Origin: Caulobacter zeae | GTDB taxonomy: Bacteria; Pseudomonadota; Alphaproteobacteria; Caulobacterales; Caulobacteraceae | DNA length: 64,000 nt | NCBI RefSeq assembly: GCF_002858925.1 | Contig: NZ_PJRS01000010.1 | Location: 62,001 to 126,000 of the forward strand | Direction of reading: 5' to 3' | Shown: positions 26,513 to 35,050 of the stretch, in pieces | Position numbering within the stretch: position 1 is the stretch's first letter | Layout: every line of letters starts with the position of its first letter | The notes under the pieces: generated by a model | What the model saw: only the letters and a program-made list of their open reading frames with translations | What the model was told of the DNA's origin: nothing | Database searches by the model: none | Program-made: the position numbers and the translations under genes

Positions 26513-26917
26513 TCAGCGGCCGGCCCAGTGGCCCCGACCCGTAGACTTGGCCTCGGCTTCGGCCTTTGCGTAGGCACCCTTGCTGTAGCGACGATATTCG
26601 GTGGCGTAGCCCGACCGGATGACGGCCGCGTTGATGTCGGGGCTGGCGTTCGACCAGCATTTTCCCACGAACCGCTTGTAGCGGTCGCGCTCTACGAAGC
26701 GGCACGCAACATGACCACGGGTTAGGCGGATCAGCTCGTCGCGGGCCTCGTAGGCGAAGGGGGCGGCCGGTGTTTTGCCACGCTTGACCTCCGGAGCGTC
26801 GACACCAAAGAGGCGTACCCGCTCGGGCCCGCAGCGAAGGGTGTCGCCGTCATGCACCTTGGGAGCGTCGCAGGTTATGACGGGCAGAGCGTTAGCGAGA
26901 GCGAGGGCAGCGAGCAT
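26513..26917 (-). CDS. SNase-like thermonuclease, secreted
   Basis: The 134-residue protein has the staphylococcal-nuclease fold signatures: KVHDGDTLRCG (Ca-binding DGDT), RVRLFGVDAPEV, AYEARDELIRL and ERDRYKRFVGKCW. An N-terminal hydrophobic segment (MLAALALANALPVITC) suggests export. It cleaves DNA and RNA when active, and the key acidic and arginine positions appear present. A second close relative is carried by the island at 55509-55904. The gene follows a 52-base gap and lies upstream of the SRAP operon. Confidence 0.85.
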   Translation of the reverse strand: MLAALALANALPVITCDAPKVHDGDTLRCGPERVRLFGVDAPEVKRGKTPAAPFAYEARDELIRLTRGHVACRFVERDRYKRFVGKCWSNASPDINAAVIRSGYATEYRRYSKGAYAKAEAEAKSTGRGHWAGR

Positions 26918-27029
26918 CTGCGCTCAGTAGGCCGGTTCGCGGACCTGGTCACCACTCGGGCTCGCGATTGTCGCTTCTCCGGAGTGCCCCTATAGGTTGC
27001 TTTAGCGAAGGCCAGGGGCGCTGGAAAGC

Positions 27030-27242
27030 ATGGCTCACAACTATCCGGATCCCGACATTCCGCCCATGGGAAATGGCAGGCTGTGGGCCTGGGTTGGCTG
27101 GGTATTGGTCGCCTCGTGTTTGGCCGCCGGCCTTGTGATCGCCATGGCGATGGCTGGACACTCCTCCAAATGGGTGTTGGGCGGCGCTGGCCTCGTCGGC
27201 GTCGCGGTCAGCGCCTGGTGGGTTCAGCCATGGCGCTACTAA
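27030..27242 (+). CDS. Small two-helix membrane protein
   Basis: A 70-residue protein with two hydrophobic helices (LWAWVGWVLVASCLAAGLVI and WVLGGAGLVGVAVSAWWVQP) reads from an ATG after GCTGGAAAGC. It sits on the plus strand between two minus-strand operons. It may be a membrane toxin, an exclusion protein or a decoy ORF, although the composition is convincingly membrane-like. Confidence 0.45.
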   Translation: MAHNYPDPDIPPMGNGRLWAWVGWVLVASCLAAGLVIAMAMAGHSSKWVLGGAGLVGVAVSAWWVQPWRY

Positions 27243-27254
27243 GTCTGTTTGCGG

Positions 27255-27467
27255 CTACATCTGGGCGTCGACGTCGATAAGATCCTGGCAACCGCGAGCG
27301 CCGCAACGGCTGCACCGAAGCTTGCCGCGGATCTCGTGGGGCATGGTGTGTCCGCCCAGGTTCACGATCGCCTTCTCTCGGCTCCAAATAGCCCGGTTAC
27401 CGCAACGGAGGCAGCGGATCGTCAGCGCCGTCTTGATACGGCGTAGGGTCGGCCAGATCTGCGCCAT
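27255..27467 (-). CDS. Small zinc-ribbon protein
   Basis: The 70-residue protein has two CxxC pairs (IRCLRCGN and LRCSRCGARGC), which would form a zinc ribbon, so it probably binds nucleic acid or protein. It ends in QDLIDVDAQM. It starts three bases after the stop of the preceding 122-residue zinc protein, indicating one transcript. No specific family is recognised. Confidence 0.58.
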   Translation of the reverse strand: MAQIWPTLRRIKTALTIRCLRCGNRAIWSREKAIVNLGGHTMPHEIRGKLRCSRCGARGCQDLIDVDAQM

Positions 27468-27470
27468 ACG

Positions 27471-27839
27471 TCATCGGCCGCCATGGCCATAGCCGTAGTG
27501 CGCCGGGATCAGGCCCGCCTCAAGGAGGGCGTTCATTACGTCCCAGCGGGCCTTGGCCGGATTGGCGGGGTAGAGCACACCATTGAAAGTCATGATCGGC
27601 ATCCGGCCCGGGCAACGAGGGCAGACCGCTTTGGCCTGGATCTCGGTCATGGTGCAGTTCAGCAGCCCGCGCGCGCGGCCGAGCATGACGTCACGCCGCC
27701 AGGTCTTGCCATGGCCGCAGAACTGGCAACGAAAGCCAATCTCCCAGCCTCGCTCCAGCGCCTCAACGAGGCGCACGTTGGCGAAGGTCTCGCTGAGTTG
27801 GGCGGCCTTGCGCCGATCGCTGTCGGACGGCTCAGGCAT
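27471..27839 (-). CDS. Zinc-ribbon protein, prophage right arm
   Basis: The 122-residue protein carries CQFCGHGKTW (CxxC) and CPRCPGRMP (CxxC) pairs spaced for a zinc ribbon, together with a C-terminal helix ALLEAGLIPAHYGY. The ATG at 27839 overlaps the end of the upstream gene. It is the second gene of a small operon behind a LexA-like box. The fold suggests DNA or protein binding; the function is unknown. Confidence 0.6.
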   Translation of the reverse strand: MPEPSDSDRRKAAQLSETFANVRLVEALERGWEIGFRCQFCGHGKTWRRDVMLGRARGLLNCTMTEIQAKAVCPRCPGRMPIMTFNGVLYPANPAKARWDVMNALLEAGLIPAHYGYGHGGR

Positions 27840-28146
27840 CGGGCGGCTCCACCTGGCGGACGGCGCGCCAATAGGACCAGGGCTTGGCCTGAACCATCTC
27901 GACCTCAAACCACGCTTCGTCGCCCTCGAAAGGCGGCACGTGCTCGCGGTTCACGTGGGTCACCGATGATCGCGCACTCTTCGTCGAGCCGCGGAAGGTG
28001 AAGCACAGCGTGGCGCGCCGCGCGCCGATCAGCGCCGTCATGCGCTTCAGCTTCACCACGTCCCTGCGCAGGATGCGGGGCGGTCGATCAACAGGGGCGC
28101 GCAGGCGTGCGCCGTCGCGCGCTCCTGAGCGCGGAGGGGAAGGCAT
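27832..28146 (-). CDS. First gene of the LexA-box operon
   Basis: The 104-residue basic protein begins MPSPPRSGARDGARLRAPVD and has a beta-rich C-terminal half (ATLCFTFRGSTKSARSSVTH, WFEVEMVQAKPWSYWRAV). The true start may be later, for instance at GTG in VVKLKRMTAL. It overlaps the next gene by eight bases. Its promoter region holds a GTTC-N7-GTTC motif at 28162-28176, so it may be induced on DNA damage. I do not recognise the family. Confidence 0.5.
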   Translation of the reverse strand: MPSPPRSGARDGARLRAPVDRPPRILRRDVVKLKRMTALIGARRATLCFTFRGSTKSARSSVTHVNREHVPPFEGDEAWFEVEMVQAKPWSYWRAVRQVEPPDA

Positions 28147-28161
28147 TTGTCGGCTCCAGAT

Positions 28162-28176
28162 GTTCCGTAAATGTTC
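28162..28176 (+). promoter_or_regulatory. Candidate LexA (SOS) box, GTTC-N7-GTTC
   Basis: GTTCCGTAAATGTTC at this position is a perfect match to the direct-repeat SOS box known from alphaproteobacteria. It lies 16 bases upstream of the start of the minus-strand gene at 28146, within the expected promoter zone. The nearby right-arm genes include a repair protein, but only the 27255-28146 operon is directly downstream of the box. Confidence 0.6.
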
Positions 28177-28388
28177 TCATCCTGCGCGGCGGAAGAGTCA
28201 ATCGACCGGAGGACGAAACCGTTTCGCGGTCAGAACGAGCGGTGAACCTTCGTGCGCTCGTTGTGCGCTCGGAGCTGAGGGGAAAGCTGGGAAAACGTCG
28301 GAAAAGTTAGGAAAATCAATGCGCTTCACGAAGCGCACAAAGTCGCCCTTCTGGGGAGGGGGATTTCACCTAAGCCATTGAAATCGTT

Positions 28389-28475
28389 TGGTGCGGGCAG
28401 CCGGGGTCGAACCGGCAAGGCCTTGCGGCCGGCGGATTTTAAGTCCGCTGCGTCTACCAGTTTCGCCATGCCCGC
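28389..28475 (-). tRNA. tRNA-Leu(UAA)
   Basis: The reverse strand folds as a class II tRNA. The acceptor is GCGGGCA/TGCCCGC, the discriminator is A and CCA is encoded. A long variable arm and the anticodon loop CTTAAAA (anticodon TAA) are visible. Length is 87 with CCA. Its 3' end points toward the prophage, so it is the natural candidate for the attachment site. Confidence 0.95.
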
Positions 28476-28520
28476 ACTGGTAAGCGAGGCCTAGCCTAGC
28501 TCGCGGGAGGCGTCGAGCCC

Positions 28521-29285
28521 TCAGTCGGCCGTCCAGCCGCCGTCGACGACCAGGGAACTGCCGGTCATCAGCGCCGACGCGTCCGACGCCAGGAACACCA
28601 CCGCGCCCATCAGGTCCTCGACCTGGCCCAGGCGCCCCAGCTTGATCTTGGAAAGCACGCTGTCGAGGAACGCCTGATCCTCGAAGAACGGCTTGGTCAG
28701 CGGGGTCTCGATGAAGGTCGGGGCGATGGTGTTGACCCTGACCCCGTGCGGCGCCAGGTCTAGCGCCATGGCCTTGGACAGGCCCTCCAGCCCCCATTTC
28801 GATGCGCAGTAGAGGCTGCGCCGCGCGCCGCCCACATGGCCCATCTGCGAGGTCAGGTTGACGATCGAGCCCTTCGCCCCGGCCTCGACCATGCGCGCCG
28901 CCACGGCCTGGGCCACGAAGAAGGCGGCCTTGAGATTGAGGTCGAGCACGGCGTCGTAGTCGTCTTCCGTGACCTCGACAAAGGGCTTGGGACGGTTGGT
29001 GCCGGCGTTGTTGACCAGCACGTCGAAGGCCGGCGCCGTCGCGATCGCGGCCTTGACCGCCGAAAGGTCGCCGGCGTCGAGGACGAGGGCCTGCGCCTGC
29101 CCGCCCTCCGCGCGGATCGCCTGGGCGGCCGCCTCGATCTCGCCCGCCGAGCGCGCCGCCAGGGTCACCTCGGCCCCGGCCTGGGCCAGGGCGGCGGCGG
29201 CGGCGAGACCGATGCCCCTGCCCGCCCCCGTCACCAGGGCCCGGCGGCCGTCGAGGCGAAACGAGGGCGTGCGCGGCAGCTGCAC
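28521..29285 (-). CDS. Short-chain dehydrogenase/reductase
   Basis: This 254-residue SDR has the NAD(P) Rossmann motif TGAGRGIG near the N-terminus, NNAG, the catalytic Ser of NLTSQMG and YxxxK in YCASK. The C-terminal GVRVNTIAPTFIETPL region is typical of the classical subfamily. The GTG start is five bases after the stop of the HisD-like gene, so both are one operon. It likely oxidises a secondary alcohol next to the dehydrogenase partner. The substrate is unknown; a small hydroxy acid or diol would fit the context. Confidence 0.88.
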   Translation of the reverse strand: MQLPRTPSFRLDGRRALVTGAGRGIGLAAAAALAQAGAEVTLAARSAGEIEAAAQAIRAEGGQAQALVLDAGDLSAVKAAIATAPAFDVLVNNAGTNRPKPFVEVTEDDYDAVLDLNLKAAFFVAQAVAARMVEAGAKGSIVNLTSQMGHVGGARRSLYCASKWGLEGLSKAMALDLAPHGVRVNTIAPTFIETPLTKPFFEDQAFLDSVLSKIKLGRLGQVEDLMGAVVFLASDASALMTGSSLVVDGGWTAD

Positions 29286-29290
29286 CGTCC

Positions 29291-30616
29291 CTACTCCGCC
29301 GCCAGCACCGGCGAGGCCGCGCTCGCATAGGGCACCTCGCGGCCGCCGTAGCGGCGCACGCGGATGTTGGCCTGCTCGCCGTGGCCGGCGAAGCCTTCCA
29401 GGGCGCACAAGCGCGAGCAGTATTCGCCGACCAGGGCCGAGGCCTCGTCGGTCAGCACCTTCTGGTAGGTGCAGGTCTTGAGGAACTTGCCCACCCAAAG
29501 GCCGCCGGTGTAGCGGGCCGCCAGCTTGGTCGGCAGGGTATGGTTAGTGCCGATCACCTTGTCCCCGTACGAGACGTTGGTCCGCTCCCCTAAGAACAGC
29601 GCGCCGTAGTTGGTCATGTTGCGCAGGAAATAGTCCGGGTCGGCGGTCATCACCTGCACGTGCTCGGAGGCGATGCGGTCGGCGATCTCGACCATCTCGG
29701 CGTCGCTGTCGGCGAGGATCACCTGGCCGAAGCTCTCCCAGGCGCGGCGGGCAATGGCGGCGGTGGGCAGCACCTGCAGCAACTTCTCGACCCAGGCGAT
29801 GGTGTCCTCGGCCAGCTTGCGCGAGGTGGTCAGCAGGATGGCCGGACTGTCGGGGCCGTGCTCGGCCTGGCCCAGCAGGTCGGTGGCGCACAGCTCGCCG
29901 TCCACCGTGTCGTCGGCGATGACCAGGGTCTCGGTCGGGCCGGCGAAGAGGTCGATGCCCACGCGGCCGAACAGCTGGCGCTTGGCCTCGGCCACATAGG
30001 CGTTGCCGGGGCCGACCAGCATGTCGACCGGCGCGATGGTCTGGGTGCCCAACGCCATGGCCGCCACGGCCTGCACGCCGCCCAGGCAGTAGATCTCGTC
30101 GGCGCCGGCCAGGGCCTGGGCAGCGACGATGGCCGGGGCGGGCTTGCCGCCGAACGGCGGGGCGCAGGTGACCACGCGCGGCACGCCGGCCACCTTGGCC
30201 GTCAGCACCGACATGTGGGCCGAGGCCAGCAGCGGATACTTGCCGCCGGGCACGTAGCAGCCGGCCGCGCCCACGGGGATATGCTTGTGGCCCAGCACCA
30301 CGCCCGGCAGGGTCTCGACCTCGAGGTCGAGCAGGGTCTCGCGCTGTTTCTGGGCGAAGTTCTTGACCTGGGCCTGGGCGAACTCGATGTCGGCCAGGTC
30401 GCGGTCGGAGAGTTGCTCGACGCAGGCCTGGATCTCGGCGTTCGACAGGCGATAGCTCTCGCGATCCCAGCCGTCGAACTTCACCGACAGGTCGCGCACC
30501 GCCGCGTCGCCGCGCGCGGCCACGTCGGCGAGGATGCCCTCCACCGTCTCGCGCACCGCCCGGTCCGCATTCGCCACCGCCGTCACGTCCGCGCCGGTCT
30601 TCAACCACCTGGCCAT
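29291..30616 (-). CDS. Histidinol dehydrogenase-family enzyme (HpsN-like)
   Basis: The 441-residue protein belongs to the HisD superfamily. It shows [27 protein letters not shown], a QAEHGPDS zinc-ligand region, SEHVQVM with the catalytic His, and [13 protein letters not shown] and [10 protein letters not shown] with further likely zinc ligands. Together with an SDR and an AraC regulator it resembles the sulfopropanediol 3-dehydrogenase (HpsN) branch rather than biosynthetic HisD, which is normally in the his operon. The reaction would be two-step NAD-dependent oxidation of an alcohol to an acid. The start is set by an AGGAGGACAAG RBS. Confidence 0.82.
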   Translation of the reverse strand: MARWLKTGADVTAVANADRAVRETVEGILADVAARGDAAVRDLSVKFDGWDRESYRLSNAEIQACVEQLSDRDLADIEFAQAQVKNFAQKQRETLLDLEVETLPGVVLGHKHIPVGAAGCYVPGGKYPLLASAHMSVLTAKVAGVPRVVTCAPPFGGKPAPAIVAAQALAGADEIYCLGGVQAVAAMALGTQTIAPVDMLVGPGNAYVAEAKRQLFGRVGIDLFAGPTETLVIADDTVDGELCATDLLGQAEHGPDSPAILLTTSRKLAEDTIAWVEKLLQVLPTAAIARRAWESFGQVILADSDAEMVEIADRIASEHVQVMTADPDYFLRNMTNYGALFLGERTNVSYGDKVIGTNHTLPTKLAARYTGGLWVGKFLKTCTYQKVLTDEASALVGEYCSRLCALEGFAGHGEQANIRVRRYGGREVPYASAASPVLAAE

Positions 30617-30714
30617 GGTCTTGTCCTCCTGGGATCTCCCGGAAGGACGTGTGGCCCGGATCGGCCGGGCCGGCGCGCGGTTCGGCCGGAACGGTCGCTG
30701 GGTGGAGACGCGCC

Positions 30715-31275
30715 TCAGGCCGCCATGCGGTTGGCCCGGCGCCAGGCCTGCGGCGCCACGCCGGCCGAGCGGCGGAACAGGCGGCACAGGTGCGACTGGT
30801 CGGCGAAGCCGCACTGGTAGGCGATCTGGCTCAGCGGGTCGCGGGTGGCCAGCATCAGGTCCTTGGCCGCCTCCAGCCGGCGGCGGGTGATGTAGGCGTG
30901 CGGCGTCTCGCCGAAGGTGGCCTTGAAGGCCCGGCCGAAATAGCTGGCGCTCAGCGCCACCAGTTCGCCCAGCGCGGCCGTGGTCAGAGTCCCGTCGAGG
31001 TTCTCGTCGATGTGCTTGCGCAGCTTGCGGGCCTGCCAGGGGGCCAGGCCGCCCTGGATCGGCGCGGTCGCTCGCGCATCCACGCCGATGACGATGGCCG
31101 AGGCCCGGGCGACCAGGGCGCGGGCTGCCTGGGCGTCCGGCTCCAGCGAGCGCTCCAGCGCCGCCAGCACCTCGCGCAGGTCCTCGAAGGTGCGGGGCTC
31201 GCCCGCCAGGTCGCCGGCCATCCGAAGACGCGCGACGGGGGTGGCGGAAACGGTGTCGACGGCGAGGAAGGACAT
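30715..31275 (-). CDS. AraC-family transcriptional regulator
   Basis: This 186-residue regulator has a double helix-turn-helix in its C-terminal 100 residues: [20 protein letters not shown], then [10 protein letters not shown]-type [20 protein letters not shown] and the conserved P near the end (GVAPQAWRR). The N-terminal 80 residues are short for an effector domain. It is encoded upstream of, and likely controls, the HisD-like/SDR operon, and an inverted repeat lies 110-140 bases upstream of its start. Confidence 0.85.
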   Translation of the reverse strand: MSFLAVDTVSATPVARLRMAGDLAGEPRTFEDLREVLAALERSLEPDAQAARALVARASAIVIGVDARATAPIQGGLAPWQARKLRKHIDENLDGTLTTAALGELVALSASYFGRAFKATFGETPHAYITRRRLEAAKDLMLATRDPLSQIAYQCGFADQSHLCRLFRRSAGVAPQAWRRANRMAA

Positions 31276-31384
31276 GGTTTCGATCCCTGGCTGGAGCGCC
31301 CCCCAAGGGCTCTCTCTTTTCGAGGATCATTGTTCTTCCTGCGACCGCCGCGCCGCCATCGCACCTGGGCTTATCGTCGCGCTC

Positions 31385-31414
31385 CCTGGGTGTGGCGGCC
31401 CCATACCCAGGTAT
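31385..31414. promoter_or_regulatory. Inverted repeats upstream of AraC gene
   Basis: CCTGGGT (31385-31391) and ACCCAGG (31405-31411) form a hairpin, and overlapping ATACCCAGGTAT (31403-31414) is a 5+2+5 palindrome. They lie in the 198-base gap between the alcohol dehydrogenase stop and the AraC start. Either a weak terminator for the upstream gene or an operator for the regulator is possible; I cannot tell which. Confidence 0.3.
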
Positions 31415-31473
31415 GAGAACCGCGTCGCCAGGGATGACCCGCGCGCCCTCGACGGACGCGCGGGTTGCGGGTC

Positions 31474-32529
31474 TTACGCCTTGGCCAGCGAGGCGCTGTC
31501 GATCACGAAGCGGTACTTCACGTCGCTCTTCTGCATGCGCTCGTAGGCGGTCTCGATCTCCTGGATGTCGATCTTCTCGATCTCCGAGACGATGCCGTGC
31601 TGGGCGCAGAAATCGAGCATCTCCTGCGTCTCGGCGATGCCGCCGATCAGCGAGCCGGCGATGGCGCGGCGCTTGAAGATCAGGGCGGCGACGTCGGGGC
31701 TCGGGTGAGCATGTTCCGGCACGCCGACCAGGCACAGGGTCCCGTCGCGCTTCAAGAGGGCGGTGAAGGCGTCGAGGCTGTGGCTGGCCGAGACGGTGTT
31801 GAGGATGAAGTCGAACGAGTTGGCGTGGGCCGCCATCTCACCTTCGTTGCGCGACACCACGACCTCGTCGGCGCCCAGGTCCAGGGCGTCCTGGCGCTTG
31901 GCTTCCGAGGTGGTGAAGGCCACGACGTGCGCGCCCAGGGCGTGGGCTAGCTTCACGCCCATGTGGCCAAGGCCGCCGATGCCGACGACGCCGACCTTCT
32001 TGCCCGGACCGACGTTCCAGTGGCGCAGCGGCGACCAGGTGGTGATGCCGGCGCACAGCAGCGGGGCCACCGCGGCCAGCTGTTCCTCGGGGTGGCTGAT
32101 CTTCAGCACGAAGTCGTCCTTGACGACGATCTGTTGCGAGTAGCCGCCCAGGGTGTGGCCGGGAGCGTCGTTGGTGGGGCCGTTATAGGTGCCGACGAAA
32201 CCGTTCTCGCAGAACTGCTCCAGGCCCTCGTCGCACGAGTGGCAGTGCTTGCAGCTGTCGACCATGCAGCCGACGCCGACGACGTCGCCTTCCTTGAAGC
32301 GGCTGACCTGGCCGCCGACGGCCGAGACTCGGCCGACGATCTCGTGGCCGGGCACGCAGGGGAACAGGGTGCCGGCCCATTCCGAACGCACGGTGTGCAG
32401 GTCGGAGTGGCAGACGCCGCAATAGGCGATCTCGATCTGGACGTCGTGCGGGCCGACGTCGCGGCGCGTGATGTCCATCGCTTCCAGCGGCTTGTCGGCG
32501 GCGAAGGCGCCATAGGCTTTGATGGCCAT
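31474..32529 (-). CDS. Zinc-dependent alcohol dehydrogenase (YahK/CAD type)
   Basis: The 351-residue medium-chain dehydrogenase carries CGVCHSDLH (catalytic zinc Cys), GHEIVGRV (catalytic zinc His/Glu), a four-Cys structural zinc loop [15 protein letters not shown]-like cluster, and the Rossmann [13 protein letters not shown]. The pattern and length match the cinnamyl-alcohol/YahK aldehyde reductase group, generally NADPH-dependent. It is a single gene preceded by a promoter-sized gap, so it probably has its own transcript and a detoxification role. Confidence 0.9.
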   Translation of the reverse strand: MAIKAYGAFAADKPLEAMDITRRDVGPHDVQIEIAYCGVCHSDLHTVRSEWAGTLFPCVPGHEIVGRVSAVGGQVSRFKEGDVVGVGCMVDSCKHCHSCDEGLEQFCENGFVGTYNGPTNDAPGHTLGGYSQQIVVKDDFVLKISHPEEQLAAVAPLLCAGITTWSPLRHWNVGPGKKVGVVGIGGLGHMGVKLAHALGAHVVAFTTSEAKRQDALDLGADEVVVSRNEGEMAAHANSFDFILNTVSASHSLDAFTALLKRDGTLCLVGVPEHAHPSPDVAALIFKRRAIAGSLIGGIAETQEMLDFCAQHGIVSEIEKIDIQEIETAYERMQKSDVKYRFVIDSASLAKA

Positions 32530-32658
32530 GTGCAGGATATTCCGATTGGCTTTTTGGGGAGGCGGAGACCCGGTGAGGAGTCTCGCGAGGCCAAACTAGC
32601 GCGAGCGCGACCGTAAAATTAGCCGCTCAGATTTGCACGGTCTGATGAGTGATTTTCA

Positions 32659-34269
32659 TCAATCAGCCTCTTGCAGGTCCCCGGCGCAAGGCAGTTTCAG
32701 CACGAAGGTCGCGCCCTCTCCAGGCGCGGACGCCACGGCGATCTCGCCGCCGTGGGCCTGGACGATCGTCTTGCAGATCGACAGCCCCATGCCCATCCCG
32801 CCCGCCTTGGTGGTGTAGAAGGCGTTGAACAGTTGAGCCTGCCGCTCTGCCGGCACGCCGGGCCCGGTGTCGGCGACCGACAGGACCACCGCCTCGCCCT
32901 GGGCCGACCCGCGGATCGTCAGCACGCGCTCTTGCGCCTCGGCCATGGCCTGGGCGGCGTTGACCAGCAGATTGACCAGCACCTGCTGCAACTGGACCCG
33001 ATCGCCCTCGACCTGCGGCAGGTCGGCGGGAACCTGCACCCGCAGCGCCACGTCGTGGGAGGTCAGTTCACGCCGCACCAGCAGCAGCGAATCCTCGACC
33101 ATTCCGGCCAGCGAAAGCCGCGCCTTCTCCGGTTCGCCTTTCACGGCCATGGTGCGGATGCGGCCGATGACGCCCGAAGCGCGGTTGGCCTCGCCGATCA
33201 TCCGGTCGAAGGCGCGGCTCACCTCCTCCAGGTCCGGCGTCGCGCGCCGCAGCCAGCGCAGCCCCGCTTCACCGTTGGTGACGATGGCCGACAGCGGCTG
33301 GTTGACCTCGTGGGCGATCGAGGCGGTCAGTTCGCCCAGGGTCGAGATCCGCGCCGCATGGGCCAGCTCGGCCTGCACCCGGGCAAGGTCTTCCTGCGCC
33401 CGCAGGCGGTCGGTGATGTCTATGACGCCCACCAGGGTCGCGCCCTGCGGCAGATACTCGCGCGGATAGCAGCAGGTGAACAGGCCGTCGAACTCGCGGC
33501 CGTCGAAGGTGCGAAAACGCGCCTCGCTCTCGTAGTGGGGCTTCTTCTCCAGCGCGGCGATGACGCTGGCGGCGAAGACGTGCTCGCTGCACGGCGGCCA
33601 GAAGCGGTCGACCGGCCCCAGCAGCTGCTCGCGCGTGGCCTCGAACAGTTGCAGCGACTTGTCGTTGACGTCGACGACCTGGCTGGCCTCCATCATCTGC
33701 CGCACGAAGCGCGGGTTCTCGGCGATGTGAGTTCGCAGGCTGGTGACGCCCTTGGCGCGCAGGGCCCCGAACATGCCGGCCAGGGCCGAGAAATCCAGCT
33801 CCCAGAACGACACGCTCATGGCGTGGAAGACATTGCGGAAGCGGTACTCGCTGCGGCGCAAAGCCTCCTCGGCCTTGCGGGCCTCGGTGACGTCGCGCCC
33901 CGTCTCCAGCACCTGGGCGGGCGCGCCGGACGCATCATGGCGCAGCGACCAGCGCAGGGCGATCACCGCCTCGCGACCGTCGGCCAGGCGGCGCGTGACC
34001 TCGCCCTCCCAGCGTCCTTCGGCCAGCAGGCGGGCGGTGATCTGGTCCAGCGGCGCGGGAAACACCGTGTTCAGCAGATCCGGCGCCAGCGCCCCTCGGG
34101 CGACGTCGCGCCCATGGCCGTACAAGGCCTCGCAGCCCTGGTTCCAGAACAGGATCCGCCCATCCAGGTCGCGCACGAGGATCGGCTCGTGGGCCGCGTC
34201 CAGCAGCCCGGCCAAGCTATTGGCCGATATGTCCAAGACATCGCCCGTACGGTCGTGCATCGAGCTCAC
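32659..34269 (-). CDS. PAS-domain sensor histidine kinase
   Basis: This 536-residue cytoplasmic kinase has a PAS domain (residues 17-130, EPILVRDLDGRILFWNQGCE), a second diverged PAS-like region (about 140-290), and a HisKA domain with the phospho-acceptor His320 in TASIAHEVNQPLSAIV. The ATPase domain has the N-box VLVNLLVNAAQAM, G1 ADTGPGVP and G2 GMGMGLSI. The HEVNQPL H-box places it in the FixL/DctB-like subfamily. No transmembrane helices are seen. It is divergent from a FixJ-like regulator, a likely partner; a heme ligand for oxygen sensing is not evident. Confidence 0.9.
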   Translation of the reverse strand: MSSMHDRTGDVLDISANSLAGLLDAAHEPILVRDLDGRILFWNQGCEALYGHGRDVARGALAPDLLNTVFPAPLDQITARLLAEGRWEGEVTRRLADGREAVIALRWSLRHDASGAPAQVLETGRDVTEARKAEEALRRSEYRFRNVFHAMSVSFWELDFSALAGMFGALRAKGVTSLRTHIAENPRFVRQMMEASQVVDVNDKSLQLFEATREQLLGPVDRFWPPCSEHVFAASVIAALEKKPHYESEARFRTFDGREFDGLFTCCYPREYLPQGATLVGVIDITDRLRAQEDLARVQAELAHAARISTLGELTASIAHEVNQPLSAIVTNGEAGLRWLRRATPDLEEVSRAFDRMIGEANRASGVIGRIRTMAVKGEPEKARLSLAGMVEDSLLLVRRELTSHDVALRVQVPADLPQVEGDRVQLQQVLVNLLVNAAQAMAEAQERVLTIRGSAQGEAVVLSVADTGPGVPAERQAQLFNAFYTTKAGGMGMGLSICKTIVQAHGGEIAVASAPGEGATFVLKLPCAGDLQEAD

Positions 34270-34328
34270 CGAAGGAAGCGCTCCCCCATTGTTGACGCCG
34301 CGCCGGCGGCGGGTCCAGCTATTCGTCC

Positions 34329-34943
34329 ATGTCCAGTCCGACGGTGCACATTGTCGACGACGACGGTCCCCTGCGGGAGGCCCTCGACAGCCTGTTCCGG
34401 TCCGTTGGCCTGGAGACGCGCCTGTTCGGCAACGCCCAGGACTTCTTCCGCTCGGGACATGCGCATGACGCCGGGTGCCTTGTCTTGGACGTTCGTCTCC
34501 CCGGGGTCAGCGGCCTCGACTTCCAGGCCCAGCTGAACGCCGCCGACATCCGCATGCCGGTGGTGCTGATGACCGGCCACGGCGACATCCCTATGACCGT
34601 GCGCGGCATGAAGGCCGGAGCCGTCGACTTCCTGGCCAAGCCGTTCCGCGACCAGGACATGCTCGACGCGGTGATGGCCGCCATCGACCGCGACCACGCC
34701 CAGCGCGCCGAACGCTCGGGCCTCGACGAACTTCGCCGCCGCTACGAGACCCTGACCACGCGCGAGCGCCAGGTCATGGGCCTGGTCGCCGAGGGCCTGA
34801 TGAACAAGCAGATCGCCTTCGAGATCGGCCTGTCGGAGATCACCGTGAAGATCCATCGCGGCGCGGCCATGCGGAAGATGCAGGCCCGCTCGGTGGTCGA
34901 GTTCGTGCGCATGGCCGAACAGCTGGGCGCCGCCGCGACCTGA
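34329..34943 (+). CDS. FixJ-family response regulator
   Basis: The 204-residue protein has an N-terminal receiver domain (HIVDDDGPLR, phospho-acceptor Asp54 in LVLDVRLPG, the GAVDFLAKPF Lys) and a C-terminal LuxR-type HTH (LTTRERQVMGLVAEGLMNKQ ... SEITVKIHRGAAMRKM). It is separated by only 59 bases from the divergent sensor kinase. Signal transfer from that kinase is the natural reading. A second receiver gene follows 107 bases downstream. Confidence 0.92.
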   Translation: MSSPTVHIVDDDGPLREALDSLFRSVGLETRLFGNAQDFFRSGHAHDAGCLVLDVRLPGVSGLDFQAQLNAADIRMPVVLMTGHGDIPMTVRGMKAGAVDFLAKPFRDQDMLDAVMAAIDRDHAQRAERSGLDELRRRYETLTTRERQVMGLVAEGLMNKQIAFEIGLSEITVKIHRGAAMRKMQARSVVEFVRMAEQLGAAAT

Positions 34944-35050
34944 CGCCACACACCCGAGTATAGTTCCGTCCGCTGGCCGCTTGCGGCAGATAGGAGGCTG
35001 GTCGCCGCCGCCCGCCCGTGCGGGCCGCCGGGACCGAAAGGGACGAGTTG

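Noticed and set aside
28107-28310. Open frame of 67 residues on the plus strand
   Set aside because: It runs across the promoter and LexA-like box of the divergent operon, has no ribosome-binding site, and its composition is basic filler.
30617-31735. N-terminal extension of the HisD-like frame
   Set aside because: The extension is Arg/Pro/Gly-rich and antisense-like, overlaps the AraC gene, and a good AGGAGGACAAG RBS sets the start at 30616.
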